This document shows positions 40,589 through 51,116 of a stretch of 64,000 nt of DNA, one piece after another; positions within the stretch are counted from its first letter, which is position 1; each line of letters begins with the position of its first letter. Made by a program: the position numbers and the translations under genes. Origin of the DNA: Craspedostauros australis (lineage: Eukaryota > Bacillariophyta > Bacillariophyceae > Mastogloiales > Achnanthaceae); the NCBI GenBank assembly GCA_026770025.1, contig JAMXDE010000009.1, positions 1,153,001 to 1,217,000 of the forward strand, in the 5' to 3' direction. The notes below the pieces were generated by a model. It saw only the letters and a list, made by a program, of their open reading frames with translations. It ran no database searches and was not told the origin of the DNA.

Positions 40589-42931
40589 ATGCTGGCGAAC
40601 ACGGAATGGTTGGGAACTGTTGAATGTTCCGCAAAGAGCTTGGAGCGTCTCGGTGTGACCGCTGACGATGCGCTCGTTGTGAGATTGCGATGCGCAGCCA
40701 GTGACGATGCGGACGAGACGAAGCAGCATAAGTACGCTTCCTCGATCGTGCGGCCCATTCCCGTATCGTCTCCACAGCACATGATATCGGTTCACCCCAT
40801 CTTGTACGATTTCATGGCCATCGCTGCTTCGGAAGGTGCAAGCAACGATGGTGATGCGATCGACGGCGTCAAATGCTGCGTGCAGGCATTGCCCTTGTGC
40901 CCGCCTCCACTGGAATGTATGGATGCTGCCATGAGCAACCGCTGGAGCATTTCCAAAACAACTTGCCAACGCATGTCATCGCAATACGCATATCGTATTC
41001 ATGCGTCGTGCATTCACATGGACGATTGCTTTACGTCGCAAGGGCTGCCTCAAAACGTCCTCGAAGATCTCATTCTCAGCATGCTGGATGGAAGGATCAT
41101 CCATTCTCAAACGACGGTGGCAGTTGCCAATGGACGCGGTTGCATCTTTCTTTTCGTCGATAAAGTCCACATTGGAAAGAGCGGGAACATGGAGCAAACG
41201 ATGGATGTGGAAGATTGGTTGTCCGCCATCCGAGTATCAACGCACTCATCCGATTGCAAACTGCACCTCAATGCTCGTATGCCCGACGATTGGAACGCTG
41301 ACGCCGAGGCAGTTTCCAACGTTCCAGATACCAGCCCGCCAGCCACATCTCCTGGTTACGAAGACCAGCTGGAAGCCATCCTGCAACTCTTGAATCTGAC
41401 CAGCGATCAGGCGGCTCCATCTGGGATTCTGCTGACCGGATTTGCAGGTGTTGGAAAGACGAGGTTCATTTCTTGCATTGCGCAACGCTATCACAAGGCC
41501 AAGCAGAAGGTCCACCGGAAATCCGCGCATGATTTGTTCGTCGCAGCAACCTCGACGGATGATTTACTGGACTCTGCTCTGCCTCAAAATGGCAAGTGCG
41601 ATTTGTTCATCATCGATGATCTTCATCTTCTTGCGCAGGATGCAGGGCACGAAGACGTCACGCCTGCAGATCATGAGTTCATCCTCGTACACAATACCAT
41701 CCTCGAGGCGATTGATATTCTGCAACAGCGAGGATCGGCAGTGGTTGGTGTTGCACAGACCCGCAATGCATTGCCGCACACTCTCACGAAGGCCGGTCGC
41801 TTGGAAAAAGAAATCGAACTGCTGCCACCTTCACAGGCTCAGCGTGTTGCGATCTGGCAGCACTTGTTGGATGACATCGATCATGTGAAACCACAAGTTC
41901 GCACTAACTGGGCTGTGGCTCTGAGTCGTGCATCTGCTGGCTGCGTGGCCAAAGATATCTGTGCCATCTTCCAAGATGCGATGACGCGTGGTGCAAGCCG
42001 CAAGCATGGTGGTGGTACGGCGAATGGGGATGAGACGCAGTTGCAATGGAACGACTTGCAAGAAGCGGCGATGGGCAGCGTGCCTTCGCAACTAATGGAG
42101 CTGGACGTACGGAAGCCCATGGTATGGAGCACGGACATATCCTGGAGTGAAATGCACCATCAAAGCTGGAAGAAATTCGCTGGTTATTCCGAAGTGAAAC
42201 AGCGGACATACCGCAACGTCGTGCTGCCATGGAAGGGTTTCCTGCAGAATTTGGAAACAGAGATGCAGCAACCCATCATTATCGCCCCACCAACCGGAGT
42301 CCTATTCCATGGGCCATCCGGTTGCGGAAAGTCCTTGGCGGCACGGTGTCTCGCCAATTCGTTGGGATTGCCGATGATCCAAGTGCGTGCCACGGATGTC
42401 CTGGACAAGTGGCTGGGCGGTTCGGAGGCGTTGCTGCGATCGTTGTTTGCGCGCGCTCGGTCCGTGTCACCGTGCATCCTGTTCATCGATGAGATCGACG
42501 CCATCGCCAGCAACCGATCGGAGGATGATGGCAACGACTTCACATCCCGAGTGCTGTCGACCTTCCTCAATGAGATGGACGGCGTCTCGAGCGGTCTGTC
42601 GAAGAATCAGATCCTGGTCATCGCTTGCACGAATCGTCTGGAAGCGCTGGATTCGGCGTTGCTGCGTCCTGGTAGGCTTGGCGATCACTTCTTGTTGCAA
42701 CACCCGAATGCAGATGAGCTGATGCAGATCATGCGACACTATCTTTCCGAGGTACCGTTGCACGATGACGTCCAATTGGATGAATTGTCCGCCATGCTGC
42801 ATCAGCGGCAGTTCAGCGGTGCTAACGTCGAAGGTCTTTGCCGCGATGTGTGCCTGTCATCGTTTTCGTTGAGGGATACTGATGACAACTTCATGCTGCA
42901 GCGGCGCGACTTCCTTCGGCATTTGCAATGA
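40589..42931 (+). CDS. Double AAA+ ATPase, CDC48/AFG2-like
   Basis: 780 residues; ATG at 40589 is the first in a frame that opens earlier. The N-terminal ~270 residues have no clear domain but may be a diverged double-psi barrel/N-domain. Two AAA modules follow. D1: GFAGVGKT (Walker A, ~285) and LFIIDDLHLL, a weak Walker B in which the DE pair is DD. D2: VLFHGPSGCGKSLAARCLANSLG (Walker A, ~574), CILFIDEIDAIASNR (intact Walker B, ~630), then the SRH/arginine-finger block ACTNRLEALDSALLRPGRLG. The lead-in WSEMHHQSWKKFAGYSEVK...VVLPWK resembles the GG-L-x-x-x-K linker of type II AAA proteins. D2 is expected to hydrolyse ATP; D1 is probably structural. It could belong to the SPATA5/AFG2, PEX1/6 or another CDC48 branch. 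Confidence 0.8.
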   Translation: MLANTEWLGTVECSAKSLERLGVTADDALVVRLRCAASDDADETKQHKYASSIVRPIPVSSPQHMISVHPILYDFMAIAASEGASNDGDAIDGVKCCVQALPLCPPPLECMDAAMSNRWSISKTTCQRMSSQYAYRIHASCIHMDDCFTSQGLPQNVLEDLILSMLDGRIIHSQTTVAVANGRGCIFLFVDKVHIGKSGNMEQTMDVEDWLSAIRVSTHSSDCKLHLNARMPDDWNADAEAVSNVPDTSPPATSPGYEDQLEAILQLLNLTSDQAAPSGILLTGFAGVGKTRFISCIAQRYHKAKQKVHRKSAHDLFVAATSTDDLLDSALPQNGKCDLFIIDDLHLLAQDAGHEDVTPADHEFILVHNTILEAIDILQQRGSAVVGVAQTRNALPHTLTKAGRLEKEIELLPPSQAQRVAIWQHLLDDIDHVKPQVRTNWAVALSRASAGCVAKDICAIFQDAMTRGASRKHGGGTANGDETQLQWNDLQEAAMGSVPSQLMELDVRKPMVWSTDISWSEMHHQSWKKFAGYSEVKQRTYRNVVLPWKGFLQNLETEMQQPIIIAPPTGVLFHGPSGCGKSLAARCLANSLGLPMIQVRATDVLDKWLGGSEALLRSLFARARSVSPCILFIDEIDAIASNRSEDDGNDFTSRVLSTFLNEMDGVSSGLSKNQILVIACTNRLEALDSALLRPGRLGDHFLLQHPNADELMQIMRHYLSEVPLHDDVQLDELSAMLHQRQFSGANVEGLCRDVCLSSFSLRDTDDNFMLQRRDFLRHLQ

Positions 42932-43313
42932 AGCGCAATGGTAGAGTATTGAAATGAGATTCTATTATTGCGCAGTGGAATGCAACACTACACTCCGCGA
43001 TAGAATGTGAGTGCAATCGAGCATGTGTTAGGCACGAAGAACTCTGGGGACAGCAGTAATAACCGTAGCTCGTACTTTGTGAGATTTTGGTATGGGACGA
43101 TCGTGGAGAATATCATAGTTTTGATGGAACGTGTTTATTTGTTTTGTGGCGGATGATGATTGAGAAGGGTGTCCGCAGAATCTTCTTCATGCGGACCATA
43201 GCACCGCCGCTGCGTCTTCATGGATTGCACATACATCATGGTTGATCTGCGCTGTTCATCTCGAACAGCACATACCACATCTTAAGACGCACACACGCTC
43301 GAGGCAATTCCAT
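42932..43313. other. Convergent intergenic spacer
   Basis: Lies between two 3' ends. No gene is visible; 3' UTRs are expected here. Confidence 0.55.
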
Positions 43314-46024
43314 TTACAGGTCATCATCCAAGTGCTTGCTGGGTGTCGGATCGCCCAGCACGGTCAGCTCGTCCTCCGTAAATATCTTTGGCAAGATCTT
43401 CGACCGTATTATCATGAGCAGCCCGATCATGCTGGGGAAGAAGATGGACGTCGCCGGATTCTGCTTGAAGCACCACAGACCGATGAGACACATAATTTGG
43501 ATTGTCGTGAACAGCACCATGCGCTTGCGGCCCATCATCTTCAGGGGATGATCATCCGCCAATCGTTCCGATTCCACAAGGGCGTCGCGCATGCGTTGCA
43601 GGAAGGAGTTGCCGCTCATCAATTTACGTCCCAGGAACAGGAAGACGCCCGACACGACAGGGATTGGCACGATCCGCAGCAGCGGTAGCAATCCGAGCGT
43701 TCCGAAGATGAACGCGTGCACGAGGAAACCCGTTAGTCTCGTTTCCGTCACTTTCACAATTTCGATCTCTTCCGTTTTTGGATTGAATTTGGTTTCTGTC
43801 ATCGCCCGCACATGATTCATGGATTGCACCGTCGCCCCGCACATCCATGGCAACCCCAACAAGGAAACAGCTGAATACATTCATTGGTCGGGTGATGGGT
43901 TGTTGTTGCCGTTCAACATGATGGAACGGAATAGGATGAGTATTGAGCACGAACTGAACTGAAATCGAAGTGCGGCATAACAGAGCACAGCACAATACAT
44001 CATCATGCAATGACACAACGCGACATAACACGACACAATACATGACAATATTCGTTCTCACAAACTTACCGCCCGTGATGAGACCCAGCGCCACCATGTC
44101 CAGATTGTACGCTGCTCCCTTCTTGAGCTTGTTGTCTGGATTGTTGACCACCCGCACGCTGATGTTCTGATCCATGAAGAAGAGAGATGTGAGCAGGATG
44201 GCCGGCAGGCTGCACAGCATGCGCACCTGCAGCGGGATGGAATTGATGGGAATCAAGAAATTACGCCCAGCAGCCAGCTGGAATGTGTCGGGGACGGTCA
44301 AGGTTTGGATGGCATACTTTTTGAGAGACGGCAGCGTATTGACGAAGGACATGAAGACAAAGATGGTGACGGGTCCGAAATCTTTGACGGTCGTGCGAAC
44401 TTGTTGAGAGAGATATTTGCTGCTTTCGAAAGCCGTCGCCTTCATGGTGGTCCAGAAGGTAATCAACGCCATGGCCAACGATATGAAGGGACTCGTGAGG
44501 TTCATTGGGTCGGCATGTTCGAAGTTCCTTTTGAGAGACGCGACGGCCTCGTAGATGAAGTTGAGGCTGAGAAGTCCGTTGAAGATCTCGTCAGTAAATC
44601 GTGTGCAAAAGCGAATGAATTGGCTTGATCCGCCCAGTCCCAGCAAGCAGAGGAAGAGACTCGTCCAGATGCCGACCCAGGAGTAGACCGGGAAGAATGG
44701 CAGTCCCCTGAGAGTGCAGAACCGGAACAATCCCGAAATGAAGGCCAGCGTGAGCCCTGTGGGAGCGATGAAGGCCATCGGTTGTCCGCATATGATGGAA
44801 TATGCCTGTTGGGTGGTTGCATGGTTGCATGGTCGTTGTTGTTGGAAGTCGTGGAGAATTGCAGTGCAAAGACGAATTGTGTGAGACGGATTTGACGCGA
44901 TACACATACCACTTTCTGCTTCGCTGCTGCTGCTGCCGTCATTTGTTGTGAATAGAGTACTCTGGAAATACAAGAGCAACAACAACACCATCATGGACTC
45001 ACCATGCCACTCGCTCCGGCGCTCATGACGAATTCAACGACGCCGAGTGAATTGTTGGTGATTTGCGATGCTATTGTTCCGAAGCTGACCGCTGGCGCAA
45101 GGCAGGCGAAGTAGAGAAAGAGGATGGCAGGAATTGCTTTCTTCTTGTTGCGAAGTCCATCCACCCAATCAGAGACGTAGTGCGGTTTTCGTCGACGAAT
45201 GTCGTTGCTGTGGCGAGATTGAGAATCAAGGGAAGAAATGCGGAACACATGAGGAGAATAAAATGTGAGGACAATTGGACTTGGGTGTGATGATGATGAT
45301 GCGTGTGCAGAATGGATTGCATTCACATGGCATCCTCCAAAAATTCGTTGCCCGTCGCCGATAAAAATTGCAATCCATCGTCTTGAGATTGTTCGTCGTT
45401 TGTCGTTGCGCCAAAACGATGCTTGCTTGATGCAATCCTGATTGACTCCTCCGTCATGCGGGCATGACGACTGCACAAAAAGTCAAAGCTGAGCGAACGA
45501 ACGAACGAACGAACAACGCGGATCGCAGAAAATGCTTGAGGAACGTACATCATGCGTTTTGACAATGGCTTCGCCTGCGTGATCCAGCTGTAATCCTTCC
45601 CGCTGAGCTTCTCCTGCTCATCGAAGAATCGTTTGGTGATGTAGAGTGAATTGTTGAAATTGCTGTGGATGCCATCGGCACCAATTGAGCCGTTGACGCC
45701 ATTGCCGGATCTTCGGAATTTGGCCTTGAGACGGCCCAAAACTGACGAGAAGGGAAAGGACATGGCCATGGTGGCGGCAGCATTCAAGGATGTTGTTGTT
45801 GATGATGATGGTCTGATGTTGCTCAATGGATCGATTCGCTGCTTCCGTTGTTGCTGTTGTTGTGATGGTTGATGAGATCGATTGGTGGCCGTTCTGACCA
45901 TGCCTGTTGGTGTTCTGATGGATGATGATGAGAATGAGAATGCGAAAGAAGCTGGAGAGAATGCATCACAGCAGGATCTTCGGCTGGCCAAGGTCAGCAC
46001 CAGAAGGTAAGCCACCGAGGACAT
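43314..46024 (-). CDS. SLC4-family (bicarbonate/borate) anion transporter with plastid-type presequence, four exons
   Basis: Exons (minus): 46024-45549, 45207-45003, 44805-44070 and 43870-43314. All introns are GT-AG (GTACGT, GTGAGT, GTAAGT donors; CAG acceptors) and the phases agree, giving 657 residues. N-terminus: ATG at 46024, MSSVAYLLVLTLASRRSCCDA then FSPASFAF, a signal peptide followed by Phe as in diatom plastid-directed proteins. After a low-complexity stretch the transporter core begins: INDIRRRKPHYVSDWVDGLR, then about ten membrane helices, including CLAPAVSFGTIASQI (helix 1-3 type LAPxxxFG), GQPMAFIAPTGLT and FMSFVNTLPS, then LFFMDQNISVRVVN (the conserved FxDQN) and SLLGLPWMCGATVQS. 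These are SLC4/BOR1 hallmarks. Bicarbonate transport into the plastid for carbon concentration is possible; borate and other anions are not excluded. Confidence 0.85.
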
Positions 46025-47464
46025 GAGGAGGCGTCCATTGTGTCTGCATCTATGCCGCTGCGCTGGTCTCCGTCGGATCTGCTGCTGCTGTTCTTTTGTG
46101 TTGATGTTGTGAAGGTGTTCATCATCATGGCAATCGCTGCTGTACTGTTGTCTGTGTGCATCCGCCGATGGTATGGCCCGCATGGTTCGTTTTACAATTG
46201 TGAGTTGGCGTCTATGTTTGGTAGTTCGTATGCGATCCTGTATCGGTGCGTCCCCTTTTTTGTGGCAACAACACCGTATTAGTATTGGTATTGGTACTGT
46301 GCTCCGTGGTATGTTGTCTTCGGTTGTGCAGCTGTTGATGCGATGCTGATGCGAATCTTTGGAGCTAACCGAAGGTCGGAAGGAAAGTACGCTGCGTGTT
46401 CTTCCGTTCTTCGTTTCAGTTTCGCAATCTGCTGCGTTTCAGTATCGAGCCCTGTTCCTCCACTTCGCAAGGAGTCCAATTCGACTTGATGTGCACCAAG
46501 AGAGGTCAAGGGAGGAGCTCTATCGTCTTCCAATTCCTCTTGGCGAAGATCTTGAGAAACCTTGGAGCGAAAGACTTTTCGCGCTTTGATGTGTGATGCG
46601 TTTCTGTGATGCACACGATGACCGCAACAAGCGACGAATTCGTTCAACGTGGATTGGTTGGAGACTCTCAGTCCAGGCGCAGTTGGTGTTGTATCGATCG
46701 CTGAGTTCCTCTCTGCCTCTGCCTCTGTCTATGTTTCTATCTATCGATTAGGATGGCCTTTCTTGATCGGTGATGCCATTTCCAATGTGATGGAAGTCCT
46801 CCGATGTGCTCTCTTGTTGATGGCTGCGATCGTGATGATGGGTCCCTGCCCCTTCTTTGATTTTCCCTCTTGGCTCGAATTCGATTTGGCGCACACGATT
46901 TTGATGGCTGCCGATCCTGGTGCGTGTGGCCACCACGGTGAGCGTTATGCCGTGTGGTTTCAGAAAGCCAAGGAACGCGGTCATTTCATTGGCTGTTCTC
47001 CAAGTTCTGCGGTTGTGTCCATCACCAACCACACCCAACCGCTGATTGACGCACACACATGTCATCCCCACCACCACCTGTTTCATGACGTCACTGCCAA
47101 ACGCAACGAACAACACTGTCTAATCCGGTCACGAATCCTGAATCTTCTTTCATTTCTTTTGTTCGTGACTGACAACGTCATGGGATCCGCAATTGCGATC
47201 TGACATCATGTTTTCTGTGTCCGTTTTTATCACGTGCGCGATATTCGGACAAGTTGATAAAACATTGGAAGCTAAGTGGAAATAATTAATACTATGTAGT
47301 ATGTTTATTGTCTTTGATCATCCGTAGATACATCTAGAAGTCTAGAGACAATTGCTTGCTCGTTCTTCGACCGCAGTTTTGCCAAAGTACTATTCTCCAG
47401 ACGCCGCAAACGCAGTGCGTCGCTTCTCAGCACTCTATTTCAACTAAACATCATAATTATGTAC
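46025..47464. other. Intergenic region, no convincing gene
   Basis: About 1.4 kb upstream of the SLC4 gene. Frames of 120-185 codons exist on both strands, but they begin without ATG or have mixed low-complexity and T-rich hydrophobic composition and no motif. It is best read as a spacer holding the SLC4 promoter and the 3' flank of ARP6. Confidence 0.5.
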
Positions 47465-49492
47465 TCATGCGTACATCCCGCCATCCACCAGTCGTTTGTA
47501 GGCCCGACGCCTGGAGCATGTTTCCCACTCCTGCCGACTCACGCTCCATTCTGTGTGTGCAGTCGCGTTGCGCACCATCCAACGCGCTCCATCCCACGCG
47601 GCACGCAACGGATCTTCCGTGACGCCGACAACCAAGTCCAATTCGTTCGGCACGAGCTGTCGCAGCTCCTTTTGCAATCGTTCCTTCAGGTTGGGCAATT
47701 GGCAGATGCCGCCCGTCAGCAGGATGCTCTTGTACAGCGCGGGACGGTACGGTTTGGGACAGCTTTGCACAGCTTGGTGAACGGCGACGGCCAATCCGAC
47801 CAGGTCCGTCGTCAGACCGGCATCCAAGGGACGGAAGAGAACTTCGGGAACGGTGAATCGCTCCACAGAGATGCGCAGCAGCTGCTGTTCCATCTCCATC
47901 TCACGTTTGCGGCGTTCTTCTTCGGCGCGCTGTTGCATGATTCGCTGTCGTTTCTGTGCTGGCGTTTCTTCGTCCTCGTCCTCGTCCTCGTCGTCGGAGT
48001 GGATCATATCCGTGGCGTTGTGACTGTCCGTAGCGTCGATATCATTGTCGTCACCACCATCTCCATCTCCATCATCGTCGTCGTCGTCGTCGTTATCCCC
48101 GTCGTTCTCGTTGTAATCGTCATCCTCTTCTTCCTCATCGTCGTCCTCGTTACCCATCGTTGCCGCAGTCACTTCACCCTGCTTCTGCTCCGCTTCCATC
48201 TGCCGTTGCAACTGCGGTGGCAGCTGGATCTGTCCTTCATGCGTCGTCTGATAATCCGGCAGCACGTAATCGCGATCATACCTGCGTATCTTGGATTGCC
48301 GCGCCAACTGCAGCTCCGCATCATAATCCAACGACACGTACATGAGCCGTTGAAAGACGTCCGTCAAGATGAATTCTTGATCCATCAAGTTGTACTGTCG
48401 GTACGTCATGTAGTACTTCATCATGTTGATCATGTGCCTGCCGCCGATGGGGATGCGGCGGTATGCTGGCTTGTTGCTTTTGGCATGCGATATGAGCTTG
48501 GATTGGAAGGTCGGCACGATCTGTGTGGCGCTCCAACCCAGATCGACGCAGACGCAGGTTTTGTAATCGTCATGACGATTTCGCACGGAGGCGCAGGCTT
48601 GGGAGACGGCGAATCCGACATGCGAAACGCCGAAATCTTCCATCCAAACATACATGATCTGATCCAGGAGGATCCTTGGATAGTTGGGTGGCAAAAGGAG
48701 CAGGACCGCCAATGCATGTGATGGTACCAGGCTTGCGTTGCCGTTCTGTTCGGCATCCATCGTATTCTCGGTTGCATTGTCGTCGTCCGTCGTTGCCGCA
48801 GCTTGCTGCTTCCGCTTCCTCTTGTTGGCGGCCGCCTTGCCTTTCTTGCCGCCCCCGACCATCCAACCAAGCGCCTTGGCAGCTTCGGAGTTGGTGGGAT
48901 ACGAGACATTGAGCTTGTTCAGTACCCGCTTCCATACCTGCGCTTGATTTCCCATGTTACAAATGATGCCGCGTTCCGTGGATCGGGTGTGCGAATGCAG
49001 GGACGTGGGGTTGTTGACCTGGGACAGTTCATCGCCCACTAGCACCGTAAGCTGATGTGGCAGCCGGGCCGTGACGTTCGGCAACATTTGCGCCTGCTCA
49101 TCAGAGTGCGCCCAACCGTACTTGAGAGTGCTGCCACCGTTGTCGATGATGATGGTCGCTGTTGGTGGTGGCGTGGATGCTGGCGGCGTTGCTTCTTCTT
49201 TTGCCTTTGTTTTTGCTTTTGCCTTCGTCCTCGAGCGAGATCTGGCGCCGGTTGCTCTCGCCTTGGTGGCTGATGGTGGCGGTGATGCCACTGATGCTGA
49301 TGCTGCTGCATCTTCCTCTGTTGCTACTGCTGCTGCTGCCGCTGCTACTGCTTGCCTAGTTGTCTTCGGCGATCTCGTTGCTCGAGATGTCCTCGTTGTC
49401 CTGGTGGAGGGAGGCTTCGCGGGTGTGCGTCTCCGTTTGGGGGCAGCCGCCGCCTTTTCCGTCGTGTCTTTCACGCTCGCTGCTTTTGCCAT
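47465..49492 (-). CDS. ARP6: Actin-related protein 6 (SWR1/SRCAP chromatin remodeller subunit)
   Basis: Single exon, 675 residues, ATG at 49492 (ACCATGGCA). ARP6 is a subunit of the SWR1/SRCAP complex that inserts histone H2A.Z. About 110 disordered residues rich in Thr/Arg/Ala/Lys precede the actin fold: IIIDNGGSTLKYGWA (phosphate loop 1), later VCVDLGWSATQIVP (phosphate 2), IPIGGRHMINMMKYYMTYRQYNLMDQ (ARP6-type NxLKExxSYRxxxxMDE), DYVLPDY, VPEVLFRPLDAGL and ILLTGGICQLPNLKERL. Compared with the usual ~400 residues there is an acidic D/E insert (about residues 447-508) followed by a charged coiled-coil helix, plus a Lys-rich insert after the first third. These would sit on the surface and could contact histones. 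Confidence 0.85.
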   Translation of the reverse strand: MAKAASVKDTTEKAAAAPKRRRTPAKPPSTRTTRTSRATRSPKTTRQAVAAAAAAVATEEDAAASASVASPPPSATKARATGARSRSRTKAKAKTKAKEEATPPASTPPPTATIIIDNGGSTLKYGWAHSDEQAQMLPNVTARLPHQLTVLVGDELSQVNNPTSLHSHTRSTERGIICNMGNQAQVWKRVLNKLNVSYPTNSEAAKALGWMVGGGKKGKAAANKRKRKQQAAATTDDDNATENTMDAEQNGNASLVPSHALAVLLLLPPNYPRILLDQIMYVWMEDFGVSHVGFAVSQACASVRNRHDDYKTCVCVDLGWSATQIVPTFQSKLISHAKSNKPAYRRIPIGGRHMINMMKYYMTYRQYNLMDQEFILTDVFQRLMYVSLDYDAELQLARQSKIRRYDRDYVLPDYQTTHEGQIQLPPQLQRQMEAEQKQGEVTAATMGNEDDDEEEEDDDYNENDGDNDDDDDDDGDGDGGDDNDIDATDSHNATDMIHSDDEDEDEDEETPAQKRQRIMQQRAEEERRKREMEMEQQLLRISVERFTVPEVLFRPLDAGLTTDLVGLAVAVHQAVQSCPKPYRPALYKSILLTGGICQLPNLKERLQKELRQLVPNELDLVVGVTEDPLRAAWDGARWMVRNATAHTEWSVSRQEWETCSRRRAYKRLVDGGMYA

Positions 49493-49952
49493 GGTTCACA
49501 ATCTCACGCGTACTCTAGAGTAGAGGAGGGTGTGACTCTATGCTGCTACGAGTACTGATACGATAGAGTTATCGTCAACGTAGCTAAGCCCCTCACCGTA
49601 TCGGTGCATGCCAGAAAGTGAGGCTGCCAACAACGAAGATCAGCGCGGAGTTTGTTTGGTGTGTGTTGTGCAAAAGTCACTCTTGTTTCGCTCGGAGAGT
49701 TGAGCAAGATCTAATCGAACGAATCGGAGATGGCCATTTTGGCGCCAGAATCCAGCAAAATCGATCATCGAGATCCTCGTGTTCTGTTTCTCGTGATGAC
49801 TGCGGTCTTTCCGTGGGAGCATCATCGCTTGTGATCGACTATTGATGCCACAAGCAAATCACCACATGCCTCTTCCTATTCATCTCATAGAGAAAGTTGA
49901 TCATTTCCCACAAGCCAAGTATCAAAAGAGACATCCAAAAGAAACGTCCAAC
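49493..49952. other. Divergent intergenic region
   Basis: Holds the promoters of ARP6 (minus) and PsuG (plus). Notable motifs: TACTCTAGAGTA (49511-49522, palindromic) and CGAGTACTG (49549-49557), about 20-60 nt upstream of the ARP6 ATG. Confidence 0.55.
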
Positions 49953-51116
49953 ATGATCTCTTCCTTCACACAACGCATCCCATCCAACTGCAGAATCTGG
50001 ACACGAACTCGCTGGCTTCGACCATCGTCATTGACCTCATTATCATCACCATTGTCGTCGTCGTCTTCGTCATCGTCATCGTCGTCATCGTCATCGTCGT
50101 CATCTGTGAGCGAAGCCACATCCACATTCCGATCCTTCACAACATCAAGAACAGCACAGAAAGCAGCAGCAGCATCGCCGGCATCATCGTACCTCCGTAT
50201 CGACCCAGCTGTACAAGAGGCATTGGACAACCACAAACCCGTCGTCGCTCTCGAATCCACGATCGTCGCGCACGGCTTCCCTTACCCGGACAACTTCGAA
50301 TTGGCCTGCACCATAGAAACCATCTTGCGCGACGAGCATGACGTGACACCCGCCACGATTGCCATGCATGACGGCCAATGCCGCGTGGGATTATCCGTCG
50401 ATGAACTGCGGGAACTGGCAACGGCAGGACGCGCCGTCCCCAAATGCTCAACGCGCGACATCCCGTTAATACGCAAAGGTTGGGCCGCCACGACCGTGGC
50501 ATCGACCATGCGCATCGCGCACATGGCCGGCATCGCGACCTTCGTGACGGGCGGCACGGGTGGCGTGCATCGCGATGGGCACAATTCGATGGACATCTCG
50601 GCCGATCTCTTGGAATTGTCGCAAACGCCCGTCGTCGTGGTCTCGGCCGGCATTAAGTCCATCTTGGACATCCCGCGCACGTTGGAAGTGCTGGAGACGA
50701 ACGCGGTGCCCACCGTGAGCTGGCAGAGCGACGAATTCCCGGCCTTCTTCTCGCCGCATTCGGGTTGCGCGTCGCCAATGCGGATGGATACGGCGAGCGA
50801 CGTGGCGCGGTCGTACTGTATGGCGCGTGCGTTGGGCATGCGGCAAGGTATGCTTGTCGCCGTACCGAATCAGGATCCTGCGGGCGAGGCCGTGGAGGAT
50901 GCCATTCAAGGGGCCTTGCGGGAGGCGGCGCAGCAGAATATCGTTGGTCAAGATGTGACGCCCTTCATCCTGCAGCGTGTGGCGGAGTTGACGGATGGTG
51001 ACAGTTTGCGCAGTAACAAGGCGTTGGTACAAGCGAATGCCAAGGTGGGAGCAGCGATCGCCAAGGAGATTGCAATTGCAGCAGAAGTAGCAGCAGCGGC
51101 AGCGTCAGGGCAATGA
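49953..51116 (+). CDS. Pseudouridine-5'-phosphate glycosidase
   Basis: 387 residues from the ATG at 49953 (CCAACATGATC), chosen because it begins a Ser/Arg-rich mitochondrial-type presequence; another in-frame ATG is at 49845. The enzyme splits pseudouridine 5'-phosphate into uracil and ribose 5-phosphate (reversible) in pseudouridine catabolism. Family motifs: VVALESTIVAHGFPYPDN (the catalytic Glu and the first loop), VTPATIAMHDGQCRVGL, TFVTGGTGGVHRDG, VVVSAGIKSILDIPRTLE (Lys that forms the ribose Schiff base) and ETNAVPTVSWQSDEFPAFF. Length (~310 without the presequence) is typical of PsuG. Many eukaryotic versions are fused to a PfkB-type pseudouridine kinase; this one is not. A poly-Ser run encoded by TCG/TCA repeats (50056-50104) precedes the catalytic part. 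Confidence 0.93.
   Translation: MISSFTQRIPSNCRIWTRTRWLRPSSLTSLSSPLSSSSSSSSSSSSSSSSSVSEATSTFRSFTTSRTAQKAAAASPASSYLRIDPAVQEALDNHKPVVALESTIVAHGFPYPDNFELACTIETILRDEHDVTPATIAMHDGQCRVGLSVDELRELATAGRAVPKCSTRDIPLIRKGWAATTVASTMRIAHMAGIATFVTGGTGGVHRDGHNSMDISADLLELSQTPVVVVSAGIKSILDIPRTLEVLETNAVPTVSWQSDEFPAFFSPHSGCASPMRMDTASDVARSYCMARALGMRQGMLVAVPNQDPAGEAVEDAIQGALREAAQQNIVGQDVTPFILQRVAELTDGDSLRSNKALVQANAKVGAAIAKEIAIAAEVAAAAASGQ

Noticed and set aside
45480..45520. (GAAC)n repeat read as coding (VRSFVRS) in the SLC4 N-terminus
   Set aside because: It lies just inside the first intron after the GTACGT donor; joining 45549 to 45207 restores the conserved sequence before helix 1.
46279..47203. Frames of 120-185 codons on both strands between the SLC4 and ARP6 genes
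   Set aside because: They begin at TTG or GTG, overlap each other on opposite strands, and contain mixed low-complexity composition with no motif.
47459..48721. 420-codon plus-strand frame antisense to ARP6
   Set aside because: It is a shadow: the Val/Ile/Leu run comes from the GAC/GAT repeat of the acidic insert in ARP6, which has clear actin-fold motifs.
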